From Yamagishiella unicocca (Eukaryota > Chlorophyta > Chlorophyceae > Chlamydomonadales > Volvocaceae), in the NCBI GenBank assembly GCA_003116995.1, contig BDSL01000078.1, forward strand, positions 434,001 to 498,000: DNA of 64,000 nt, read 5' to 3'. Below are positions 44,771 through 56,200 of the stretch, piece after piece. Under the pieces are notes generated by a model that made no database searches, was not told where the DNA came from, and saw nothing but the letters and a program-made list of their open reading frames with translations. Every line of letters starts with the position of its first letter. Positions within the stretch are counted from its first letter, which is position 1. A program made the translations under genes and the position numbers.

Positions 44771-47700
44771 CTACCGCTCCACGGATACCGTGCCCGCCTT
44801 GCACCCCCTTGACGGCGCATCTAGCGAGCCCATCACCGCCGCGGACAGGAAGCCGCTGTCCCGCGCTAGCCGCAGCACATCCTCAACTGCCCCCGCCTCG
44901 ACCGCCAGAAGCAGACCCCCGCTGGTCTGGGGGTCCACCAGGAGGTCCCGGCGCCAGGGCTGGACAGGGCAGGGACAAGGCGGAGGAGGAGGGATGGGGC
45001 CGTGAGGTGAGGGTAGTGGAGGAGAGTGTAGGACGAGCAAGAGCTAGACCACGGCATCAGCGAGGAGTTGATGTCCGCAGGGTGCGGGGTTGGGTTAACA
45101 AGGAGCTGCGTAGCCATGAGGGAAGGAGTCAGGGATCACAACGCCAGAGACCCCTGGGTCGCTCTCGGCCTCGCGCCCACAACCGCACCGGCCGCCTACC
45201 TCGACATCGGGGCTCAGGCTTACGGACGCGCCGTAGCTCTCCCAGTTGCGCTGCACGGCCCCCGGAAAGACGCCCTGCGCTGCCAGCTTGAGGGCGGGAG
45301 CCATCACCGGTACGGATTCTGCTCGCACCCGGCCATGCAGCCCACTGCCGCGACACATCTCTAGCAGGTGTCCCAGCAGCCCGAAGCCTAGCGAGGGAAG
45401 GTTTGCAGGTTACAAGCGGTCTCTAAGTGGGTGGAGGTACGGAATATAGGATTATGGATGAGGGAAAATGTCGAGGTATGGCCAAAAATACTAGTTACTT
45501 TGGTGGCAGCAAGGACAGCACAGGTGGGGTGATGGTGACGGTGGCAGTGTGCTGGCGGCCTGGAGGGCGCTGTCCGGGGCTTCAAATGGGTTGTTACTAC
45601 GCGCAATAACGATGGGAAGTAAACGCAGAAATGGGTTGATGTGTGCGCAGGCATACCTGTCACGTCCGTCATGGCGTGGACCCGCGGGTCGGCGGACAAG
45701 AGCGACCCCACGGTGTTGAGTTGCGTCATAGTGCCAATCACCTGTCGAGGTGGATGCCGTCAGGTAGGGCGCAAGGCTAGTCGGTCGTCACGGTGGGGAC
45801 GGGTCACAATGTTATGCGCATGGTTCAAAGTAATATCGGGAATGCGTGCTTCCGCCCTCACTGCACGGCCCCTATCCCATGCACTCCAAGGTACAAAAGG
45901 GATTTACATCCCGGCACCCGCCGCATTCGGCACCTCTGACCCACCCCACACCAACTTCCCCACCATGCACCCCAAAACACGCTATCAAAACGTTTCATTA
46001 CACAGTTCGGGGTCTTGTTGTGCTTCGTCTAGGCCTACCAGCCGGGGACGGAACTCCCATGAAGCAATCCCCAACGTGTGTAAAAACTTTTCCTAGTCGT
46101 TTCTACTTATGTTTACCTGCCTGCCGACCTACGGGTACCCTCTCAACCCCACGAACTGCCCCCCCCCGCCCACCTGCTGGTAGCCCTCCTGGTCCAGCAG
46201 CCCCTTCTTGATGGCCGTGGTCATGGCGCCAACCCCCAGCGGCTTGGTCAGCACCAGCTGGTCGCCCGCCCGGGCCGTGCTGTTTGCCCGCACCTGGTCT
46301 GGGTGCACCAGGCCCGCCACCACCAGGCCGAATATGGGTTCCGGGGAGTCGATGGAGTGGCCGCCTGGTGCGAGGCAGGTGCAGGGGGGCCAGGGGAGGA
46401 GGGGGGAGGAGTCGGCAAGGCGAGGTAGACGGAGTTGCAGGCTGTGGAGACGCAAGCGAAGGATTGGAGTTTTTGGTGAAGTGCGGGTGTGCTGTTCGGA
46501 CAAGTGGCAAGTGGCGCGTCGCTGCAGACACCGCGACGGGTGGATAGCAGCCGACCATGAGCGAGGGACGAGTCAGAGGCGGATGCCAGCTCAGCGGTCA
46601 TACATACACCTCACGTGGCCAGCCTAGCCTTGGACGCATTTGACCAGCCACCATCCCCTTCCCCTGCCCGCCCGCCGTGCCGACACACCCACCTGCCAGC
46701 GGTATGCCCGCCTGCCTGCACATATCCACTCCGCCAGCAATGATCTCCCGGATCACCGCCGCTGGCAGCTTGTTGATGGGCATCCCCAAAACGCTGAGCG
46801 CCAGCAGGGGCCGCCCGCCCATGGCGTACACGTCGCTGGGCAGGGCAGGGAGGGGAGGGGGCAGGGGCGGGGAGGGGGGAGGCCTCGACAGGATGCGGCA
46901 CGATGAGGGAATGAATGCGCAACCAGCAGTGTAAAAACAGCGGCAGGGACGGGTGGGAACCGAAAACGCGTGCCGTTGCGCCTTCTGCGCGGCTCTGCGA
47001 CCGGACATCGCCGCCTTCAGCCTTCGGAACGTGCTCGCGCGCTTGTCAGAGGCCCAGCCCGCAACCCCTCGTGGACCGAGCAGTGCCGCCCGGGGGGTTC
47101 ACTCATCCCACCACCCACCTGATGGCGTTCGCCGCCGCCACCCTGCCGAAGTCCCGTGGGTCGTCCACAATGGGCATGAAGAAGTCGGTGGTGAGGATGA
47201 GAGCCTGGCTAGGGTTTATCCGGTACACTGCTGCGTCATCGCTTGTGGAGGCACCCACTAGCAGGTCGGGGCTGCCTGCGGCGAGCAGGTGGGTGTGGGG
47301 GGAGGAGGAGGAGCAGCATGGGAAGGGGGTGGCTGACTGCGCCGTGGGGCCTTCCGGGAGTGAGCTTACTGGAGACAGAAGCTTGTCAGCCAACTGTTTC
47401 AGTTACGTCCGTGTCTCCGTTCATGTCCCCACGTCAAGGCAGCGGCGGCCAGATTGTGAGGCGGGGGACGCGGGTAACATCAGCAGTCGGGAAACGCCTC
47501 CCAGGCGGCCGGGAGGAACATGACCATGTCGCCACGGCAACAATGGCGGCGATGCCGTCCCGAACCGGGCAAGCCGTTTCCATGCGGGGGCTGGGAGCAG
47601 GGTGTGAGCCCAGATCCCGCAGTGCATGCTGTCGCAGTCGTATGGATGCAGTCAAAGCCGCCACCGCTGCCGTCACAACCGCTTTACTGACCGAAATCCA

Positions 47701-48093
47701 GCTGGACATTGTGGAGGATCTCCTGGAGCTTGCTTGGGGCTATTTTGCAACCGCATCCGCCGCCATGCGACAGCTGCGTCAGCCGCACACGCCCCGGTTC
47801 GCCGCCGGGCGCCGACGCGTCGCCGCTGGGCGCCGCTGTCCCGCCAGCCGTATGGAAGGCCTGGTGCTGAGTGCTTGTCGATGCAGCGCGAGCGATTCCA
47901 TGCCACCGCAAGAAGCCGGCGCTCTGCGTACGGGAGCGGCTATTTGGGTCGGCTGCACGGCAACGCCCGACGACAGCGAGACCAGCGGTGCAGCCCGGCG
48001 TTCTACCTTTGACTCCAGAAGTGGTGCAGCCAAAGTCCAGGGTTGCCGCTGCCGTGTCGCAGTCCTCGCCCAAAAGCTCAACAAGGACTGCAT
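44771..48093 (-). CDS. SPS: selenophosphate synthetase (selenide, water dikinase)
   Basis: Eight exons on the minus strand: 48093-48007, 47923-47692, 47275-47119, 46835-46693, 46364-46174, 45741-45657, 45387-45200 and 44959-44771. All phases are consistent, giving 423 residues. [16 protein letters not shown] holds the catalytic Cys86 (TGC codon) and Lys89. [19 protein letters not shown] and [20 protein letters not shown] are the ATP/Mg-binding core. [20 protein letters not shown] and the C-terminal [16 protein letters not shown] are the other family blocks. The enzyme makes selenophosphate from selenide and ATP for Sec-tRNA synthesis. It is a Cys form, not a Sec form, so no SECIS is needed. 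The first exon and the Ala-rich start of exon 2 form an N-terminal extension of about 75 residues that could be a targeting peptide. Confidence 0.93.
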
Positions 48094-48405
48094 GTCAACC
48101 CCTTACGGAAGATTGATTACAACATATATTAGCACATGCAAAGTTTACGCGAAAGTTTGTTACTTTTATGAAATAAAGTTGGCGACCAGTCGCTCGTATA
48201 GCTGCTGGCGACCCGGCATCTTTCGGTCGATCACACATGCCCGTGTACGTTCAGTTTGAATTGAGACATAACCTTGCGCTGATCTAACAGGTTGTCTTCA
48301 ATTCATTGAATACATCGCATAGAAACAACCACACAAGTAGGTAACTGCGGGACTTCCAAGAAACTCGATCAGCGTCCGATTTGTCCCCGGCTTGCCGGTT
48401 CAAGG
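48094..48405. promoter_or_regulatory. 312-bp divergent promoter region
   Basis: The start codons of the selenophosphate synthetase gene (-) and the ERD2-related gene (+) are only 312 bp apart. The region is AT-richer than its surroundings (for example 48120-48180). No specific motif is claimed. Confidence 0.5.
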
Positions 48406-51400
48406 ATGGGCAGCGATGATACACTCGGAAAAGCCAAGGACCCTATGATAGCAGCGGTGCAATGGTTCAAGAGCAGACCGGCTGGCACAAAGGCCGCGCT
48501 GAGCGGCCTCAGCGCTGTGTTGCTACTGCTGGTTCTATGGCGAACTATTAAGGACCATGATACGCTCTTTGTCCTGGCTGAGATGGCTCACTTCATAGGT
48601 ATCGGCGTGCTGGGGTACAAGCTCCACAAGAAGAAGTCGGTGGCGGGTAAGCCATGGCCTGGCTCGACACCCCCAACATCACGCGTTACCATAGGCATCA
48701 CTTCAGCAATGTCTTGAATGACATACCTTCAATTGTTGCAGGTCTGTCGCTGCAGACACAGCTGCTGACGGCCAACTTCTTGGCAGTGAGGCTCTTCTGC
48801 AGGTGGGCTGTGTTGCCGATCCAGCATGCGCGATGCGGTTAAACGCCTGTGTGCGCGTCTGGCCTTCTGCTGCGATCGGTCGGCGCGGTGCATGGAAGCT
48901 GTGCTGGCGGGAGGCGGGCGTAAGGCATCTGCCCGGGGGTTTTACACTTCCAAGTGTGTGTGGCGGGGTGTGTGTGAGGGTGGGAGGGCGCTTCCTTATG
49001 CAGGCGGCTTGGGACCTCTCACACCGGCTGCATTAGTCCTTGTTCGGCCAGAGCCCGCTGCGTTTGTGGGTCGACAGCATCGCCCCCTGTCCAACCCGCC
49101 GTCTTCCCCGCATCCTCCTGTATCCTCCGGCCCACCCCGGCCGAATCTGGCTGATCGTCACACGGCGCTCCCCGAACCCCGCACCCTGCTGCCCGGGCCG
49201 ACTCCTCGCCGCGCCCGCAGCTTTATGATGGAGTACGACATCCACACCGTGCTGGATGGCCTAACGCTGCTGGCCACCCTGGGCGTGGTGTACTGCATGC
49301 TGTTCACCGACATGAAGGCCACCTACCAGAAGGAGCAAGACATCATCAAGTTTTACTACGTGGTGCGCAGATGGAGGCGGAGAGGGAGGCGGAGAGAGGC
49401 GCATGAGAAGCAGCTCACGCAGATGGCTTTGCCGCCCTTCAGGCGTCCGCGCTGGGGTCCGTATCCCTCGTTCATGCATGCTTCCACTGCCTTTTTGGTA
49501 GCTGGATTGTGATCCCCAGCTACCTATCCGGTGGCATCGCTGACGCCGAACCACCTGCCCTCCTGCCACCTTGGCCTGCTTGACATGGAACATTTCGCTG
49601 CCGCGGTGGAAACCGTGGTGGTGGTGCAGGTGGCCCCTTGTGCGCTTCTGGCATTCGTGGCCAAGCCGTCTACGAGCCACTACTACATGTTCCGGGTGAG
49701 GGGTGCAACGGAGGCCGTTTGGCTGGGCGAAGGGAGGCCGATGTCCTGCCTGACGGGGCGTATGGACGGGGCTTGAACGGGGTCAGGCGCTCTACCTGGA
49801 TCAGAGGGAGCAGGGAGAGCTGTGACTGGACACCGGCATATCGGTTTCCCCACCCTGCGCAGGTATTCTGGGCCTTCTGCGTGTACTTGGAAGCCGTGTC
49901 CGTGTTCCCGCAGCTGCGCATGATGCAGAAGGCTAAGGTGCGCCAGATTGGGCGAGTTCTGAAACGCAGCGTGTGACAGCAATAGTTGGGGAAGATTCAA
50001 AGCCTACTCCGGACGTCCGACGTTTTGCAACACGTATCCACTCCATCGGGGCCGTGGTGGGGGGGGGCGGAGAGGGACAGTAATAGCTGGAAGGAGGTGC
50101 TGTGCAGACCGAGGCCGGTTTGTTATGTGGAACGAGCTGGCCTCCAGGCCAGTGAAGGTTGTCAGCACCTGCCCATGAAGCTTGTATCTCCTCCGTGCTG
50201 CCGCCTCCGCCGTTTAAGGTTGTGGAGCGCTTCACGGCGCATTACGTCTTCGCGCTGGGGCTGTCGCGCTTCCTCAGCTGCGCGCACTGGATCCTCCAGG
50301 TGTGGAGGTGGATGCCGTTGGGCTGGGTCGGAAAGGGTTGGGCGTAGAGGCGATGTTGGACGACGCACTGGGGTGGGCTGCTTGTGTGCAGTGGCCGAGC
50401 GTTGGGGACTGAGCGGAGCTTCTTATAATTCGAAAGAAGCGCTGAGGTCACAAAGCCGGGGGCACAATTACCCCTTTGACCCGGACCCGCGAGCTGCATA
50501 GCAGGCAGCGCCACATGGCGATTGCACTCACCGTTCCTACATGCGTTGCTGACAAGGGCCATGCCGCCGCCGTGTCCACGCCCCCCGTCCCCTCCTGACT
50601 CGGGCAGATCCTCGAGGGCAACAAGTACCTGCTGCAGGCACTAGGCAGCGGGCTCTGGCCCATCATGGTGCTGGCGTCTGAGGTGGTGCAGACCTTCATC
50701 CTGGCTGACTTCTGGTGAGGACGCGGTGCCGGGGGGACGAATGGGAGTATGGGGCCGTGTCAGGGCAGTCGGGTGGGTTGCACCAAACTTACCCAGTCCA
50801 AGCGGTTTAGGTTTCGCCGGATGGTGGCGTAGCGGCGTCCTCTGCACATCATGCCGCGATGCGTTTCACTTCTGGCCTCTCAATTCTTACCATTGTTGTC
50901 ACTGACCCAGGGGACACCTCCCCGTGGTGGCGATCATGGCCCTGCTCTGCGTTACGGACACAGCTCCCAATCTGGACTGCAGCCGGCCCATTCTTGGCAA
51001 TAGTTTCGAACCTAAGTCCGACCTAGTCGTTCCTGGATTCAAGATGCACCTCGCCCCGCAAACCGCCGCTCAACAAAACCCCGCCGCTCCCCGCCCCATG
51101 CAGCTACTATTACATCAAGTCGTACGCGGAAGGCTCGGGGATAGTGCGTCTCCCGGCAGGCATCGTCTAATGCGGACCGGGGAACCACACTATCGTTGTA
51201 TCTCTCAGCCCGCCAAAGCCACTTCGTTCTACGGCGCCCCTGGTCACGAGTCGCGACCCCAGCAGCGGTGCAGGGTAGGCAAGGCGTTTCACGATGTGTT
51301 GGTACCGGGTGTTGCTTCGGTAGGGTGTGTGCAAATGCGTTGAAACAGCATGGCAAGGTGGTCACCGGCATCTGGAGCGCCTGACAGCACTTCCGTCACT

Positions 51401-51699
51401 CCACTCCCGCTGTGACCGTTGTTGCTCCGTCCCTGACCGCAAGGAGTCGTTTGTTTCCGAGCGGGACACGGGGGTTCGGTGCTGTCGGCTGCGCCCAGCG
51501 TGGATTTCCCACGCCCGGGGCTCCGGGCAGCGGAGTTGGGTTGGGAGCCGGGAGCGGTCGTTGCACGCACCAAGCTTTTGGTTACGAATCGTGGTATAGG
51601 AGGGCAAGTAGCAATAATAATGAAGGCGGGGGGCAAGCAGTGAGATCATCTTTGGTAATGCCGATTGCTGCCGCTGGGGGCTGTCCTGATTGCATGTAA
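48406..51699 (+). CDS. ERD2-related (KDEL-receptor family) membrane protein
   Basis: Eight exons, 48406-48646, 48742-48802, 49221-49362, 49630-49695, 49863-49937, 50219-50299, 50608-50714 and 51104-51170 (TAA), give 279 residues. TGTAA at 51695-51699 predicts a 3' UTR of about 540 nt. Family blocks are clear: LAEMAHFIGIGVLGYKLHKK, GLSLQTQLLTANFLAVRLF, VFWAFCVYLEAVSVFPQLRM, RFTAHYVFALGLSRFLSCAH and QTFILADFCYYYIKS. The hydrophobic pattern fits seven membrane spans. The N-terminal extension of about 60 residues, with its own hydrophobic segment, marks the longer ERD2-related branch (about 270-280 residues in plants) rather than the 215-residue HDEL/KDEL receptor. It probably acts in the ER-Golgi; ligand binding has not been shown for this branch as far as I know. 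Confidence 0.9.
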
Positions 51700-53267
51700 C
51701 CTGCGAAGCTGGCCCTGGTACGTACTGTGGGCGTTGTGGCGGCTTTCATCTCGACAGTCTACCGGTCGGGTCTCTCACTGTAACGGTAACGCTGCGATTA
51801 CGTGGCTTCTGGGGCAAGCTCGGTGGATCTGATGGCTGAAACTTTGTACCTGGAGGAGCATAGGCTGGTCTTGCAATCACGTGTGCCGTTTACCAGGACG
51901 CAATTGCGCAATTGCAGCTTGAAACTCAGTGGCAGCTTGGGAGTCACCGCGATAATTTCGTCGGAAGCAGCATTGGCGTGAACTCCGTTATTTGCGGAGG
52001 CACAAGCAGCAAAAGCAAACTGCGCATATCGGCCCTTCAACAACACGCTGACAGAGTGTTTTGCACAAGTGTGACATGGGAGCTAAAGCGTCAGCAAACT
52101 ATCTCGCTATCTCCATCAGCAGGCTATCTCGTTACTTTCATCCCACACCTGGTCTAACTTGTTCGGCCCAATCCTGCACAAGCCACATCAGCGGTGCCGT
52201 ACATAGGGAACAGGATGTCCTTTGAACACACAGCATATCAACAAACTTTATCGCTACCTGTACAGCTTCCAGGCACCGAGTGCGCCCTTCTCACTTCCAT
52301 TACCGCAAACAAAGCCTCATGCCCGCTCACCTGCTAGGAACATCCGTTATTTAGGCAGCAGGCTGCTTCCTGCTTCGTCGCAGCCGCATACCGCCCACAA
52401 CAGTGCTTGAGGCACTGGCATTCGAACGCATCCAGCTACACACCCGCTTGCAAACAACGCCGCTCGCCCAACGAATGACATTGCAACCCCACGCCGCCAC
52501 ACCACGCCGCTCTCCTCACATGTCTTGCGGCGCGCTACCTGATAGCGTAGCCCGCCCCTAATGCGTTCCGCTGCGTACTTCCCCAACGCATGGTCGAATT
52601 GGCAGTCCTCCCACCTGCCCATGCAACAGTACTGCAGCGGCAATAAGTACCGCTGTTCGTCCATTCCTCCATCCGCCCGCCCACACAATGGACGGACAGA
52701 TGCATGGCGGTACGCAGCAGCCGAGGGAACGTCTCCTACTCTCGCGGAGGTGCCCTTCCTTGCTCCCACCATACCGCCGCACGTGTAAGCGGAGGGCACC
52801 ATGGCCTCCTAGGATTCCTGAATTGCCCCTCCATTCCCCACGCGGACTCCAGCAACCCGCATACTCACCTAACTCGACCCTCTTAGCCAGGTGCGGTCAC
52901 AGCACCGACAGGGGCTCATGCACGGCATGCACACATGCGCCCCGACGTGTACTCCCCTCTGCCAAGCAATGCTGCGCGCGCCTTCCCACCCAAATTGCAA
53001 CCAAATCTGTGGGTTCCTAGCTCACACGCCACTCGCTGGTGTCCGGGCTGGCTCGCCACCTTGACTGTCACAACAGTTCGAATGCAACGCCACCACCCTA
53101 CCACCCAAACTGGCCGTTACTGACCACCACCGAGTACCTGCAGGTGCGGCCCCTGCCGCAGTGTGGTGCGGCACCTGCATCTTGATAGGAAGGTACGCCC
53201 CTCGTGAGGTCTTTGCAACCATGTCTACACATCCCTGTGGTTCATACAAAACTACAAGGTTGGGAAG
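51700..53267. other. 1.6 kb convergent spacer, no confident gene
   Basis: It lies between the poly(A) signal of the ERD2-related gene (+) and the stop codon of the importin gene (-). The ORFs lack motifs and splice support. A second TGTAA occurs at 51780-51784. Confidence 0.45.
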
Positions 53268-56200
53268 CTACTGGTTGGCGGCAGCGGCTGCGGCTTTGTT
53301 CCGCGCCTCTGCCGCGTACGCGACCATACCGGTCAGCGCCGCCTGAGTGTTGGCGTCGCACGAGGACAGCAGCTGCTGATGCCTGCGGGTGCGCAAGGAG
53401 CGAAAACGGGCCCACTAGCCGGTGAGGAGCTCATCTTGGTCAAGACCCGGGTATAGTCTCGCCAAATCGGGCCAGGGCCGAGGCATGCCGTGCTATGGGT
53501 GCAAACAATGCGTGCGAAAAACAAATTGTCCCAGCTCAGCTGATTGCTCGAGGCCGTCGCGTCGGCCCCAACTATCCCCCCCTGCCTCTGGCCCTCTTCG
53601 CCCCACCTTGCGGGCATATGATGCTGCAGCCCCGCCAGAGCGTCCGCGAAAAACACGAAGGGGTCCACGGGGTCAATGGGTGTGTGCACCTGCCAAGGTT
53701 GGGTTGGGGCGGGGAGCGATTTGGGATGTGGCCTGCATTGTGGGTGCGCTGGGTAGAGGATTGCGGCCAATGCAGGTGTGGTTTAGGTTTACGGGTTTGT
53801 CAACAGCGGATCTCCAAAACTCTCCCCCTCACCTCTTCGTCGTCCGTGAACTCGTCGTCCGAGCCGTCCTCGCTGTCCCCATCCAGCAGATCGCGTGCGC
53901 CCCGTCGGAGGGCTTTGGTGGTCTCTTCGTCGTCCTGCGGGGGAAGGGTTGAGGAGTGCGCAGGGGCCACGCAGCGGCAACGCGGGCGATATGAGAGCAA
54001 GCGAGGAGGATAGCAGCGCGTGCGGGGACTCGGTCGCGTGGACTGCCAAAATCCTAAAAGCCCCTCACCTCATCGTCTTCGTCCCCGAAGTCCACGTCGT
54101 CATCGTCATCGTCGTCATCGTCATCATCGTCATCTCCCGCCTTGGCCGCCTCCTCCGCCTCCGCCTGCTGGTCCTTGAGCGCCAGCAGGAGCCGCATGAT
54201 GCCCGCCTGGACCTGGGGGCCAGCAGGAAGGGAGGAAGGGGCGGGCGAGGAGGGGCCCGGCGCCGGGCAAATCTGTTGGCATGACGTTAAAATGTAGCCA
54301 GCATGGATAGAAAGGAACCCATATTCATGGTAGGATGGAGTGGCGGACACTCAGTCGCGACGCACGCAAATGGAGCGCCCACCTGTGGCAAGCCCGCCTT
54401 GATCTCCTCGGGCATACCCTCCTCCGGCACCGCCAGCATGGCCACCAGGCCCAGCACGCAGACCTTCTTGTCATGCATACGCCGAAAGTGCTTGGGCTTG
54501 CCTGACTTCTTGTTAGCAAAGATGGCGGCGAACCAGGCCGCGAAGAACGACCCAACGGCACCCATTTGGCTCAGCACGCCCAGCGTCAGTGAAGCGTTGT
54601 AGTACAACGCGTTAGCGACCACCAAGACGAGCGTGTCCTGCGCCAAGGAGGTAGCGGTTGGAGGTTAAGAGGGCCATACGCAAACCCAGCTGGCGTAGAT
54701 AAGCCATTCCCCCCTGAATCAAATGCGCCTCAAGATCATGAACCTGGCGCGCCCTCGGCGCTTTGCAGGCACCACCGGCGGTTCAGGTGCCAGCGAGGGT
54801 GGTCGCAGGACACGGGTGCGAATTGCTCCCACTTGCGAACATGCACCGGCCCCACCTTGAGCGTGCGGTTTCCCGCGGTCTGCAGCTTGCTTAACGCTAG
54901 CTGCAGGTAGGGCGCGACCCACGCGTCCACCCTGCCGCGGCAGTTCTGCAGCACCACCTCCAGCAGCTTAGCGGCGGGGACAATGTCGCGCTCGCCGTAG
55001 TCGCCGGTGAGCGCCGCCTGCACCATGCCGAAGAGGCTTGTCCGGTAGTCGGGAGTGGCGCAAGTGAGGAACCGCTCCGTGTCGCGGCTGATGAAGTTGT
55101 CCAGCGGGACCTGGTCGGTGCCGAGGATGGGAGGGTAGAGGAGAGAAGGATAATGAGGCGCGATGCAATTAGTACACGCTGCATAACCGTCAGCATCAAG
55201 CGAGGCATGCGGCTGCTGGAGTGCACGTGGAGCTGCGATACCCGGGAAGCCCCTTGCATACCACCAGCATCACCTCGAGGCCGTGCCGCGCCACCCCGAT
55301 TCTCTACCTCCACCTAATTCCAATTACCCAACAACTCGGGCCTTCTAACCCTCAGGGCCGCCAGGCATCACTCACCAAAATGTTCTCCCAGTAGTCGATC
55401 GCCCACTCATTGACCGCCGACTCAATCTGCGGCCAGAGCGCCCACAGCCGCTCGCTGATGGACGGGCCGTAGTACGTCAGGTAAGACAGCATCTCCAGCA
55501 CCTGCACGACAGTTGGGATATTTTGCGAGTATGACAATTACAGCGGTGGGGCCCGACGCGCACGCGTGCACTGTGTGCTCGAGCCCCCCTTGTACACGTA
55601 TTGCGCACAAATGCACAAACCAGCATTAGCCGCCCCAACCGGCCCGGCCCCTCAACGACGCCCACAAACTTCAATCCCCCAATCGCCAACGACCTGCAGC
55701 TGGCGATCAGCCCCACGCGGTGAATAACTCCACCCCTGCTCAACAGCCCTAAAACCCTATCCACAACTTACCTCCTCAAATACATCCTGACCCTCAGTCG
55801 ACAGCATGCGGTGCAGCAGCGGGTACAGCACCTCCTCCAGCGACGCCACCAAGGCGGGCTGCTCGCTGCAGCTTTCCAGCAGGGTGTTCAGGGCGCGCAT
55901 GCAACCGAAGGCGGCGATGCCGGCTGCGGAGAGGAGAACGCGCATGTACAGGCGGTGGGCAGTCGTGTGGGTAGGTGGGTGGGATGTCGTCTGGGAGTAG
56001 GGGTATTGCTCCTAAAGCCCTGCTTCCTCACGCCCTCCAGTGACCCTGGCCAACAGCTTCCCTCCTCCTGCCCTTCCCACCCACCCGTGTCGTCATCCCC
56101 CTCCGCGTCCTCGTCCGACGCCGCGCAGTACTTCCAAAAGGCGCCCGCCAGCTGCGCTGCCATCTGAGTGGCGTACGGTGCTATGGAGTCCCCAAATTTG

